From Tachypleus tridentatus (taxonomy: Eukaryota > Arthropoda > Merostomata > Xiphosura > Limulidae), in the NCBI RefSeq assembly GCF_004210375.1, contig NC_134834.1, forward strand, positions 13,253,857 to 13,317,856: a stretch of 64,000 nucleotides of DNA. Reading direction: 5' to 3'. The notes under the pieces were generated by a model. The model searched no databases and had not been told where the DNA came from. It saw only the letters and a program-made list of their open reading frames with translations. Of the stretch, positions 43,721-54,639 are shown in pieces. The translations under genes were made by a program, and so were the position numbers. Within the stretch, counting starts at the first letter, position 1. Each line of letters opens with the position of its first letter.

Positions 43721-43979
43721 GTTTTGAAATCGTGCAAAGCTACACGAGGGCTGTCTGCGCTATCTGTCTTTAATTTAGCAGTGTAAGACTATAGGAAACG
43801 CAACTAGTCATCACCACTGACCACCAACTCCTGACTACTCTTTTACCAACAAATACTGACTGTCACACTATAACGACTCTACAGCTGAAAGGGTAAGCAT
43901 GTTTGGTGCGACGGGGATTCGACCCCGTGACCCTCGGATTACGAGTCGAGTGCCTTAACCACCTGGCCATGCCAGGGCC
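43721..43979 (-). mobile_element. tRNA-derived SINE, full-length, family A
   Basis: Read on the minus strand, the element begins with a tRNA-like head. This has an A box (TGGCCAGGTGG), an anticodon-loop-like CTCGTAATC and a B box in the GGTTCGAATCC position, here mutated to GGGTCGAATCC. A conserved body of about 150 bp follows (TAGTCAGGAGTTGGTGGTC region), ending in an AAGCTTTGC-type tail. The A and B boxes would be an internal RNA polymerase III promoter. The same layout recurs 13 more times in the window, which is what defines the family. This copy is moderately diverged. Confidence 0.9.
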
Positions 43980-44612
43980 TTCCCTCTAACCACATAACTT
44001 AATTTGATCGGAACTTATTATTGATTTCTTTTTTAATTATTTATAAACTCTTTAAGTGTTGTTCTTGTTTTAAATAATGAACTTAAAATATAAATATTCA
44101 ATCAATATTCACCATAGAATATAAATAATAATATAAATATTATTAGGTGGTGATTATATAAGAACTTATGATTAAAAGAAAATCTCCCAGTGGGTCCACT
44201 GTGAGTTAAAGCTAAATGTATAAATTCGATTACTCACATTAGACAAAGCGTGCATAGAGTACTGTGATATATTTGCGATAAAAATCTGTGAATTTATATT
44301 AAAAGTAGGCTTAGCTGTATAGTTCAGAACTGAAATTGTACTTCTCGTGGTGACGTAGCAAACAGACTAGTTGTACATATTATTATTGATTAAAATACAA
44401 GGAAACTGAAACCTGCGTGAGTTGCATAAGCAGCTGGATACGGTGCCTGTTTATAATAGTTTCCCACCTTAAATCCAGTAATATTTTACGAGATTCAACC
44501 AGATTTGCACTGGTCCAAAATCCGTATCCTAAGCGTGCTATTTAAAATAATCTTCTTGAACGTAAAATTCTGTTAACGTTCATAAACTGATTGAGGACTC
44601 AGTGATTAAAGG
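43980..44612. other. AT-rich intergenic sequence
   Basis: About 630 bp with no gene or array visible. Around 44,120-44,150 it holds a very AT-rich patch with a small AATAATA/TATTATT dyad, which is probably low-complexity noise. Confidence 0.6.
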
Positions 44613-44899
44613 ATTTTGTTTGTCTTTGTGTTTTTTTCATTTCGCGCCAAGCTACACGAGGACTATCTGCACTAGCCGTCTCTTATTTAGCAGTGTGAGA
44701 CTAGAGGGAAGGCAGCTAGTCATCACTACCCACCACCAAGTATTGGGCTACTCTTTTACCAACGATTAGTGGGATTGACCCTCATAATATAGCGGCCCCA
44801 CGGCTGAAAAGGGGAGCGTGTTTGGTGCGACCGGGATTCGAACCCGCGACCCTCGGATTATGAGTCGAACGCCTTAACACACTTGACCACACCGGACCT
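44613..44899 (-). mobile_element. tRNA-derived SINE, family A
   Basis: A minus-strand copy of family A. The tail side (TTTCGCGCCAAGCTACACG) is at the left and the tRNA head is at the right, with an intact B box complement (GGATTCGAACC) near 44,832. The body has small changes, including an altered GTATAATGT-equivalent region near 44,790. It ends at the ACCGGACC equivalent of the 5' end. Nearly full length. Confidence 0.92.
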
Positions 44900-46132
44900 T
44901 CAGCAGAATATCTTTATCTTACTGGTACGTAACACCACCATTTTTATTTCGTTACCAGCATGCGTGCTTTAACCTCTGTGAGTATGTTGTATTAAAACTA
45001 TCATGAACATGGAAGTCAGCGTGTTACAAGACCGCTAAAGCTGATATAAAGTCGTGGTGGAACTGATTGCATCAGAACTACAATTTGAAATTGTTTGGCC
45101 TTACGTAGGTAATTTGACGGTTATTTTTTTGGGAGGGAATATAACACTCTTTCTCAAGTAAAAAAATATTCTGAAACTCAAATCATAAATATATGTTCAG
45201 TTTAGGGATGTTTCTTGTAGTTAATATACAGAACATAACAGGTTTTCTTGTCATAAAGACTTAAATTAGGCCTCTCACATTTTTAATCTAGTCCATCAGG
45301 GGATTTTCAAGAATAAGAAGAGCATATGATAATAGTATGCGTACCACACCATATTTATTATATCCATTGTAGAATATGGATCAACATAGGATCTCAGGAC
45401 CATCCACGAAGAGACCTACAACAATTCTTGACTCTTGTGCAAGAGTTCAAAATCCAGGCCACATATCAAGAAGTATTTCCTTACGGAAAAGTATTTCCAC
45501 GACATAGCCATTAAACTGTCGAATACCTCAAGCAATTGAAAATTGAAATAGGTATTGATGCTATCCAATAGGAAAACATACCGTTCAAGTCGTCTATCGA
45601 TTTCTATTCGATTGGATGGAAGAAACGAGCGATAGGGTCCCGCCGTCCCCCTACACTAGTTGAATTATGTAAACTACGTACTAATGAGTTATGTTCAAGA
45701 GACATGATTGCCTTATAACGGACCCTTTGGCTATGATATCTAGGGCTATGGTTATGTTACACAGTAGACAAATAAAATACTACCGGACGAAGTGGCGAAT
45801 CAAAAATCGTCTTAACATGACGTATTCTACTTCTGTTATATTCTAACACTATTTTAACCACTATAGCCAGCAACACCAATAAAGGTGGCTTGACTGTCGT
45901 TACCAAGTGCATTGGTATAGCTAAATACTAAGTTATATGCGTTGCGAATGAACTGAATAACCACTATGAGAAAAATGCGTCATAACTCTGAATATCGTGT
46001 CGGACAACAACCGAGTTGAACACTGTGACACATATCAGCTGTGTTCAACACTACGTTACAAAATATAAATGTGTCGCGCTTCTTGTGCGTTTGTGTCATG
46101 CAATTGTTAAATGTCATGTCGAATCAGGCAAA
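44900..46132. other. Low-copy intergenic sequence
   Basis: About 1.2 kb without a supportable gene. The longest plus-strand open frame (45,326-45,514) is 62 codons long, matches nothing I recognise and is within chance expectation. From about 46,013 short diverged motifs such as GAGTTGAACACTGTG foreshadow the 28-bp minisatellite that follows, so the array probably once began earlier. Confidence 0.6.
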
Positions 46133-47341
46133 TGTTGTGTTAAACACAAGAGATAGGATAAACACCATGTATTACAAGAGCTGAGTTAAACACCGTACAC
46201 TACAAGAGATAGGATAAACACCATGTATTACAAGAGCTGAGTTAAACACTGTACACTACAATAGAAAGGATAAACACCATGTATTACAAGAGCTGAGTTA
46301 AACACTGTACACTACAAGAGATAGGATAAACACCATGTATTACAAGAGCTGAGTTAAACACTGTACACTACAAGAGTTAGGATAAACACCATGTATTACA
46401 AGAGCTGAGTTAAACACCGTACACTACAATAGATAAGATAAACACCATGTATTACAAGAGCTGAGTTAAACACTGTACACTACAAGAGTTAGGATAAACA
46501 CCATGTATTACAAGAGCTGAGTTAAACACTGTACACTACAAGAGATAAGATAAACACCATGTATTACAAGAGCTGAGTTAAACACTGTACACTACAAGAG
46601 TTAGGATAAACACCACGTATTACAAGAGCTGAGTTAAACACTGTACACTACAAGAGATAGGATAAACACCATGTATTACAAGAGCTGAGTTAAACACTGT
46701 ACACTACAAGAGATAAGATAAACACCATGTATTACAAGAGCTGAGTTAAACACTGTACACTACAAAAGTTAAGCACCCGTACACTACAAGAGCTGAGGTA
46801 AGCACAGTACATTACAAAGATGTTTGTTAAACACCGTATACTATAAAAGATGGTTTAAACAACATACATTATAAGACACGAGTTAAACACAATACACCAT
46901 AAGAGTTAAGTTACATACCGTACACTACAAGAACTGGATTACATTACAAAGATGTTTGTTTTACACCGTACATTACAAGAGTCGAGTTAAGCACAATACA
47001 CCATACACTATGGAACGTGAATTAAACACCGTGCGGTACAAGGGACAGGTTAAACACCGTGCACTACAAGGGACAGGTCAAACACCGTAAGCTACAATGG
47101 ACAGGTCAAACACCGTGCACTACAAGGGACATGTCAAACACCGTACACTACAAGGGACAGGCTAAACACCGTACACTACAAGGGACAGATCAAACACCGT
47201 ACGCTACAAGGGACAGGTCAAACACCGTACACTACAAAGGACAGGTTAAACACCGTAAGCTACAATGGACAGGTCAAACACCGTGCACTACAAGGGACAT
47301 GTCAAACACCGTACACTACAAGGGACAGGCTAAACACCGTC
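46133..47341 (+). repeat. 28-bp minisatellite with a 56-bp dimer zone
   Basis: About 43 units of 28 bp. In 46,133-46,765 two alternating types form a 56-bp dimer; one carries GAGTTAAACACTGTACACTA and the other GATAAACACCATGTATTACA. The spacing is exact (GAGTTAAACA at 46,239 and 46,295). From about 46,765 to 47,020 units are strongly diverged. From about 47,020 to 47,341 a third type (GGTTAAACACCGTGCACTAC) is homogeneous again, with a 168-bp block of six units repeated once (47,081 and 47,249). Open frames across it, including one of 115 codons at 47,059-47,406, come from the 84-bp (three-unit) register and do not look like a protein. Confidence 0.95.
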
Positions 47342-48287
47342 TCACGTCTATTTCGTTACACAGAGTAACAGAGACCAGTGTTTTCAAGGACAAAGTTACA
47401 GCTTAGTTTAGATTCAGTTCATTACAGTCTCGAGGAATTTAATGAACACAAACAATTATCGTCCACAGGAAAATTTTCCATTAGAGAGAAACGCTCATTT
47501 GAGAATCATTTAATTTTAGCAAGTTTTCTAAACTATACTTTCAAACCGGGAAACTATTATCCAAAAGGATCTACGTTTTCTGCTTCGCTTTTATCCGGGA
47601 TGATATATGAGGTTGTCAATACAATATTTAAACAAGAAATGAACACGGATAACAACCAGCGATCCGTTATATAGTCTACCATTTTGATGGTTGCAATTAT
47701 AACCTTATGATCTGAATTTTTTTCGTTATTTAACGTTATTATTGACAGAGAAATATTTTTAATCTTATTTAGAATATTAATTTAGTAACTAAAATAAATC
47801 ATATTTACCTAAGTAGATGTATACATTAATGCGCGATATGTTTTATTAACGTGAAGAACTAAAAACAGCCTAACGTATATTTACATACTCTTAGCTGTTT
47901 GCAATTCGTTGTGTTCTATTTCATCCACGTGTTTCCTAAAACGTTTTATTTAGTCTCGAATAACGCAATCAATAGAAAGTAAGATTGTGTCATTTAGTTT
48001 TCGAGAATGTAGTTCACCGTTCTACTGCTAACTTCGGTCAGTAATCTTAATAACTAAAATGAAAATATCTTACTTTCACCTACCTAAACCTTGCATATAC
48101 CTTTACAGATCTTAAGCCCTACATCTCTTGTCAGTATCACGTATCTGTGAGTTATACACTGTGCCTAAAGCCACAGAATAAAGCGCTGTGTCACAGATCT
48201 ACTGAAATAAACAGTGCAACAATGCTTCTGAGTTATGCAATGTGACTCATAATAATGGTTGAGATAAACATCATTTCACACAGTTAT
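47342..48287. other. Low-copy sequence with one weak 98-codon ORF
   Basis: The plus-strand open frame 47,378-47,674 begins MFSRTKLQLS and ends with a TAG. Its composition is protein-like, rich in K, S, N and F, but it has no signal peptide, membrane segment or motif that I recognise, and its length is not unusual for AT-rich DNA. It is left uncalled. From about 48,140 to 48,280, motifs such as GTGAGTTATACACTGTG and GAGATAAACATCATTT resemble decayed units of the 28-bp minisatellite. This block may therefore sit inside an older, longer array. Confidence 0.45.
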
Positions 48288-48569
48288 GGCCCGGCATGGC
48301 CAAGCGTGTTAAGGCGTGCGACTCGTAATCTGAGGGTCGCGGGTTCGCATCCCCGTCGCGACAAACATGCTCGCCCTTTCAACCGAGGGGGCGTTATAAT
48401 GTGACGGTCAATCCCACTATTCGTTGGTAAAAGAGTAGCCCAAGAGTTGACGGTGGGTGGTGATGACTAGCTGCCTTCCCTCTAGTCTTACACTGCTAAA
48501 TTAGGGACGGCTAGCACAGATAGCCCTCGAGTAGCTTTGTGCGAAATTCAAAAAACAAACAAACAAATC
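48288..48569 (+). mobile_element. tRNA-derived SINE, family A, full-length, plus strand
   Basis: One of the best-preserved copies. The head starts GGCCCGGCATGGCC, followed by the A box and CGACTCGTAATC. The B box reads GGTTCGCATCC, with one change from GGTTCGAATCC. The body includes GGTGGGTGGTGATGACTAGC and the tail ends in AAATTC followed by A-rich AAACAAACAAACAAAT. If the loop register is correct, CTCGTAA would be an anticodon loop with CGT, a threonine-type tRNA origin. That assignment is tentative. Confidence 0.95.
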
Positions 48570-48899
48570 TTGACACAGTTGCCGATTTGTGTCACACAAG
48601 CCAGTGTCTCAGTAACTTTATAGAAAAAAATCGTTCAGTGAAATTCTTTTTGGTCCAGTTCTTAATATACAAAAAGTCGTTTCTCCCTCCAGGGTGTTAT
48701 TGTTATTGTAACGTTCATAAAGACATCGAAATATATCAAGGCCTTTATAACTTCTTTAGTGCATAATTCGAGAGAAAGTTTAAATTTTAATAAGTTTAGT
48801 TGACATAAAATAGTTTTCGCAGCTTCAGAATTATCTTTAACTGGAAGGAACCAAACATGACGTGTAGTTTTACATCCAATTATCTATCTTCCTCAAATG
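48570..48899. other. Short low-copy spacer between two SINEs
   Basis: About 330 bp separating a plus-strand and a minus-strand SINE arranged tail to tail. The 75-codon open frame at 48,539-48,766 begins within the SINE tail and has no recognisable features. Nothing else is seen. Confidence 0.6.
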
Positions 48900-49092
48900 T
48901 GCGCTAGTCGTCCATAATTTAGAGGGAAGGCAGCTATGGTCATCACCACCCACCGCAAACTCTTGGGCTACTCCTTTACTAACGAATAGTAGGATCAAGA
49001 GTAACATTATAACGACACCACAGCTGAAAGGGCGAACATGTTTAGTGTGATTGGGATTAGAACCCACGACCTTCCAATTACGACTAACCAGG
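48900..49092 (-). mobile_element. Diverged, truncated family A SINE
   Basis: Minus strand. It lacks much of the tail, has an internal deletion beside GTCCATAATTTAGAGGG, and has a mutated B-box region (GGGATTAGAACCC). The tRNA head is cut where the 54-bp minisatellite begins a few bases later. Its protein-like reading GIRTHDLP is only the SINE head in translation and contributes the start of a false long ORF. Confidence 0.85.
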
Positions 49093-49103
49093 AATATGTA
49101 TCT

Positions 49104-52100
49104 GTTAACAATGTTTTTTTCAAGTTTCTATTTACAGATGACCCTTTTGAGAGGGTGTTTGTTAACAATTTTCTTATATTTCTATTTACAGATGACTCTT
49201 TTGAGAGGGTGTTTGTTAACAATTTTCTTGTATTTATATCTACAAATGACTCTTTTGAGAGGGTGTTTGTTAACAATTTTCTTGTATTTCTATTTACAGA
49301 TGACTCTTTTGAGAGGGTGTTTGTTAACAATTTTCTTGTATTTATATCTACAAATGACTCTTTTGAGAGGATGTTTGTTAACAAGTTTCTTGTATTATTA
49401 TTTACAGATGACTCTTTCGAGAGGATGTTTGTTAACAAGTTTCTTGTATTTCTATCTACAGGTGACTCTTTTGAGAGGGTGTTTGTTAACAATTTTCTTG
49501 TATTTCTATCTATAGGTGACTCTTTAAGAGGATGTTTGTTAACAAGTTTCTTGTATTATTATTTACAGATGACTCTTTCGAGAGGATGTTTGTTAACAAG
49601 TTTCTTGTATTTCTATTTACAGGTGACTCTTCTGAGAGGGTGTTTGTTAACATGTTTCTTGTATTTCTATTTACAGGTGACTCTTTTGAGAGGATGTTTG
49701 TTAACAATTTTCTTGTATTTCTATTTACAGATGACTCTTTTGAGAGGATGTTTGTTAACAAGTTTCTTGTATTTCTATTTACAGATGACTCTTTTGAGAT
49801 GGTGTTTGTTAACAATTTTCTCGTATTTCTATCTACAAATGACTCTTTTGAGAGGGTGTTTGTTAACAATTTTCTTGTATTTCTATTTACAGATGACTCT
49901 TTTGAGAGGGTGTTTGTTAACAATTTTCTTGTATTTATATCTACAAATGACTCTTTTGAGAGGATGTTTGTTAACAAGTTTCTTGTATTATTATTTACAG
50001 ATGACTCTTTTGAGAGGGGGTTTGTTAACAATTTTCTTGTATTTCTATTTACAGATGACTCTTTTGAGAGGATGTTTGTTAACAAGTTTCTTGTATTATT
50101 ATTTACAGATGACTCTTTTGAGAGGGTGTTTGTTAACAATTTTCTTGTATTTCTATTTACAGATGACTCTTTTGAGAGGATGTTTGTTAACAAGTTTCTT
50201 GTATTATTATTTACAGATGACTCTTTTGAGAGGGTGTTTGTTAACAATTTTCTTGTATTTCTATTTACAGATGACTCTTTTGAGAGGGTGTTTGTTAACA
50301 ATTTTCTTGTATTTCTATTTACAGGTGACTCTTTTGAGAGGATGTTTGTTAACAAGTTTCTTGTATTTCTATTTACAGATGACTCTTTTGAGAGGATGTT
50401 TGTTAACAATTTTCTTGTATTTCTATTTACAGATGACTCTTTTGAGAGGGTGTTTGTTAACAATTTTCTTGTATTTATATCTACAAATGACTCTTTTGAG
50501 AGGATGTTTGTTAACAAGTTTCTTGTATTATTATTTACAGATGACTCTTTTGAGAGGGGGTTTGTTAACAATTTTCTTGTATTTCTATTTACAGATGACT
50601 CTTTTGAGAGGATGTTTGTTAACAAGTTTCTTGTATTATTATTTACAGATGACTCTTTTGAGAGGGTGTTTGTTAACAATTTTCTTGTATTTCTATCTAT
50701 AGGTGACTCTTTTGAGAGGATGTTTGTTAACAAGTTTCTTGTATTATTATTTACAGATGACTCTTTTGAGAGGGTGTTTGTTAACAATTTTCTTGTATTT
50801 CTATTTACAGATGACTCTTTTGAGATGGTGTTTGTTAACAATTTTCTTGTATTTCTATTTACAGGTGACTCTTTTGAGAGGATGTTTGTTAACAAGTTTC
50901 TTGTATTTCTATTTACAGGTGACTCTTTTGAGAGGATGTTTGTTAACAAGTTTCTTGTATTTTTACTTACAGGTGACTCTTTTGAGAGGATGTTTGTTAA
51001 CAAGTTTCTTGTATTTTTACTTACAGGTGACTCTTTTGAGAGGATGTTTGTTAACAAGTTTCTTGTATTTCTATCTACAGGTGACTCTTTTGAGAGGGTG
51101 TTTGTTAACAATTTTCTTGTATTTCTATCTATAGGTGACTCTTTAAGAGGATGTTTGTTAACAATTTTCTTGTATTTCTATTTACAGGTGACTCTTTTGA
51201 GAGGGTGTTTGTTAACAATTTTCTTGTATTTCTACTTACAGGTGACTCTTTTGAGAGGATGTTTCTTAACAAGTTTCTTCTATTTCTATTTACAGGTGAC
51301 TCTTTTTAGAGGATGTTTGTTAACAAGTTTCTTGTATTTCTATCTACAGGTGACTCTTTTGAGAGGGTGTTTGTTAACAATTTTCTTGTATTTCTACTTA
51401 CAGGTGGTCTTTTGAGATGGTGTTTGTTAACAATTTTCTTGTATTTCTATCTATAAGTGACTCTTTTGAGAGGATGTTTGTTAACAAGTTTCTTGTATTT
51501 CTGTTTGCAGGTGACTCTTTAAGAGGATGTTTGTTAACAAGTTTCTTGTATTTCTATCTACAGGTGACTCTTTTTAGAGGATGTTTGTTAACAAGTTTCT
51601 TGTATTTCTATTTACAGGTGACTCTTTTCAGAGGGTCTTTGTTAACAAGTTTCTTGTATTTCTACTTACAGTTGACTCTTTTGAGAAGGTGTTTTTTTAA
51701 CAATTTTCTTGTATTTGTATATATAAATGACTCTTTTGAGAGGATGTTTGTTAACAATTTTCTTGGATTTGTATCTATAGGTGACTCTTTTGAGAGGATG
51801 TTTGTTAACAAGTTTCTTGTATTTCTTTTTACAGGTGACTCTTTTGAGACGGTGTTTTTTAACAATTTTCTTGTATTTCTATCTACAGGTGACTCTTTTG
51901 AGAGGATGTTTGTTAACAAGTTTCTTGTATTTCTATCTATAGGTGACTTTTTTGAGAAGATGTTTGTTAACAATTTTTTTGTATTTCTATCTATAGGTGA
52001 CTCTTTTGAGAGGATGTTTGTTAACAAGTTTCTTGTATTTCTTTTTACAGGTGACTCTTTTGAGACGGTGTTTTTTAACAATTTTCTTGTATTTCTATTT

Positions 52101-52228
52101 ACAGTTTACTCTTTTGAGAGGATGTTTGTTAAGAAGTTTCTTCTATTTCTACTTACAGGTGACTCTTTTGAGAGGATGTTTGTTAACAATTTTCTTGTAT
52201 TTCTATTTATAGGTGACACCTTTGAGAT
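49104..52228 (+). repeat. 54-bp minisatellite, about 57 copies
   Basis: The period is exactly 54 bp (GGGTGTTTGT at 49,261, then 49,315). Each unit reads GACTCTTTTGAGAGGGTG, then TTTGTTAACAA, then a pyrimidine-rich stretch ending in ATTTACAG. Because 54 is 18 codons, the array stays open in several frames. Plus-strand examples are a repeat of type DSFERVFVNNFLVFLFTD (ORF to 627 codons at 49,532-51,415) and one of type MTLLRGCLLTIFLYFYLQ. A minus-strand repeat of type LLTNTLSKESSVNRNTRK gives a 533-codon ORF at 49,510-51,111. Substitutions between units change amino acids freely and occasional 1-3 bp indels switch frames, so I treat it as non-coding. Units toward the right end (51,500-52,200) are more diverged. 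TTGTTAACAA is a perfect 10-bp palindrome in most units. Confidence 0.95.
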
Positions 52229-53164
52229 ACACCTTTGTTCCCAATGTTTCTATCTTTGTTTTGTTTTTGAAATTTCGTACGATTCTTTTCTGTAAGAACT
52301 CCGCGAACTGAAAACATTGGATCTCAAGGTTTTGAACCTCAGAATAGATACATTCTAGAACGTTCCGTAACAATCTTTAGAAGTTTTCTCGCTGGTTTTA
52401 CAATCAGAACATTTTTAATAACATATTCAGTACTTTTAATTTATTTTTCCGACGTCCTTTTTCTCATTTCAAAAAGCATCGCATATTTATTAGCTCAGAT
52501 TCTTATCCTAAGATTTTCGGACCATTGTTTTCCAATCATTGTTGAACTTCTGGAACTTATTCCAATTTTTAACTTGAATTGTCTTCAAAGCAATAATAAA
52601 AGATTCTGAATATCACGCAACTTCTGTTTTTACTTTCCAATCATTCGTCATCGATATAACCAGCATTTGGTTTTGGTTTTGTTTGTTTCTGTAAAGTGTT
52701 TTCTTGTAAAACTCGAGTCAAAATCCATATCGATCACCCAGGAAAAGATTTATTTTTATCTGTAGTTTGCCCGCTCATGCTTCAACTATAAAAAAATATA
52801 AAGTAGGGCACACTAAAAATGTTCCATACTGATATATTCAAAAAAGTTAACACCGTAAAACAAACACTGTATTTCTGGAAAGTTTGGCGCAATAAAAACA
52901 ATCATTTTAGGAACTTCTGCTTTCTGATAATTCATTAGTAAGCCTAAGGAAATTACATTCTGAAAGTTACGTTTTGATACCGACGGTGAGCACAGAATAG
53001 GTGTGATAATGTTTAGTCTTGAGTTAAAATTTTAAACAAAATTACAAACAGAACATTTATTACAGTAAAGACGGCCATTTTTAGGAATTAGAAACACAAA
53101 AGACGGACATTTCTGAGAATTTTACAATAGTAAACACAGGGGATAAGATGATTCAGTATCAATG
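52229..53164. other. Low-copy AT-rich sequence
   Basis: About 940 bp following the minisatellite. I see no repeat, SINE or coding region of note. Only short chance open frames are present. Confidence 0.6.
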
Positions 53165-53317
53165 CTATTTGACAACACCTACCTCCACCTCTTGGGCTAC
53201 ATTTTATGCACGAATAATGGAATCGACTGTCACGTTCTAAAGGATGAGAAGGTACCGCAACTGAATTTGAACTTGCGACCCTCAGATTGCCATGACCACA
53301 AGGCCATACCAGGCTAC
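53165..53317 (-). mobile_element. Degenerate family A SINE fragment
   Basis: Recognisable by CTCTTGGGCTAC, CGAATAATGGAATCGACTGT, and a decayed tRNA head (GAACTTGCGACCCTCAGATT, then AAGGCCATACCAGGC). Tail and much of the body are lost. Small open frames on both strands here are translations of this remnant. Confidence 0.7.
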
Positions 53318-54331
53318 TTTTGTTTACTTGTTTCCAAGAAAAACAAAACAAACAATTGTTTACTTGTTTCCAAGAGAAAAGAAAACATGACCGTCATGCT
53401 TTAAAGCTTGTAGTAGCTGTTTCCTCCGTATTCTTGATTGGTTACAGGCTTATGATGTTATTAGGTTAAAGCGCATATTTTCATTTGGTCACTAGTTTAT
53501 GGTATTAAAACCTTAAGACATATCTTCTAAGCTGGTCCTTAGTTTGTGATGTTAGAAGTTTACGATAATTTTAGAGCCATTTGAGGTTCAGTGATAAAAT
53601 AATTTAATAAATTATTATTACATTTTCTTACAGAACAGGCCCCCTGTTGATATATTTCTACACTACATTATTTCAGTTTGCAATGAAACACTCGAGTAAA
53701 CGTCTTTGTGTTGGTTGTTTTTTTAAATATATCGTGTATGTCAAAGGCTATTAGAGATTCCTGTCTTGTGCCAGAGGTCAACCATGGAAGGTTCCAAAAA
53801 AAAATGACATTTGAAAGGATGAAATGGCTGACACACACGTTCCTTCAAGACAGATTTTCAAAGCTTAAAGTTTTGCTGTTGGCACTAACGTGGCGGTATT
53901 GATAGTACTCCTCTCAAGAAGTCTTTGTGAATGATGATAAGTCGATGATCCCTGAGGCCGAAGCAGCCTGATCGATCAGCTTAAATTTCATATCAGACAC
54001 ATTTAATTAAATCTGGATTTTTCCTAGGCGAACAAATGATTGACTGCGAGTTGTTGTATTTATATATATATATATATATACAGAGGGATGTTCAGTACGA
54101 CAATATCTAATAGAGTTTTTAAGCGTGTATACAGAGACAAATTGTTTTCAAGAAATAAAATCTCTTTCGGCTTTTAGCTTTGCTGGGAACATCGGTATTA
54201 AAATGTAGTTATTAGAAAGCCAATACGACTTAATTCAAAATTTCCCCAAGTTTCAGGGCTCGATAATAGAAATCTAAAACCAAACTTTGGCGTTAGTGTT
54301 CCTGGCATGAAATGGCGTTTCAGAATTATTA
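53318..54331. other. Low-copy sequence with a short duplication and a TA microsatellite
   Basis: TGTTTACTTGTTTCCAAGA occurs twice, at 53,321 and 53,357, a 36-bp tandem duplication. A perfect (TA)10 run lies at 54,061-54,080. The 64-codon plus-strand frame at 53,708-53,902 has no recognisable domain. No gene is called. Confidence 0.6.
54061..54080. repeat. (TA)10 microsatellite
   Basis: Ten uninterrupted TA dinucleotides, a simple and probably length-variable repeat. Confidence 0.95.
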
Positions 54332-54613
54332 ACAGCATTCAAGGTGTTCAAACTACCTAAGTCCAGCCATTAACATCCACAGCATTCAAGGTGTTCAAAC
54401 TACCTAAGTCCAGCCATTAACATCCACAGCATTCAAGGTGTTCAAACTACCTAAGTCCAGCCATTAACATCCACAGCATTCAAGGTGTTCAAACTACCTA
54501 AGTCCAGCCATTAACATCCACAGCATTCAAGGTGTTCAAACTACCTAAATCCAGCCATTAACATCCACAGCATTCAAGGTGTTCAAACTACCTAAGTCCA
54601 GCCATTAACATCC
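54332..54613 (+). repeat. 47-bp tandem repeat, six copies
   Basis: Six almost identical 47-bp units, each containing ACAGCATTCAAGGTGTTCAA and CCAGCCATTAACATCC, with GTCCAGCCAT at 54,361 and 54,408. Only one substitution (CCTAAATCC for CCTAAGTCC, near 54,545) is obvious, so the expansion looks recent. Confidence 0.96.
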
Positions 54614-54639
54614 TTTTAAGTTTTAAAATGGGTCACATT

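Noticed and set aside
43544..43786. 80-codon plus-strand ORF with several cysteines
   Set aside because: Its last part is the SINE tail at 43,721 onward read as protein, and the rest has no recognisable domain.
43905..43979. Functional tRNA gene in the SINE heads
   Set aside because: A and B boxes are present, but the stems are imperfect and each head continues into the same SINE body. These are tRNA-derived promoters, not tRNA genes.
47059..47406. 115-codon ORF rich in K, Q and T
   Set aside because: It is the 28-bp minisatellite in translation (three units are 28 codons).
47378..47674. 98-codon ORF as a real gene
   Set aside because: Protein-like in composition, but no domain, splice context or neighbour supports it, and its length is not exceptional for AT-rich DNA. 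It is described in the region entry only.
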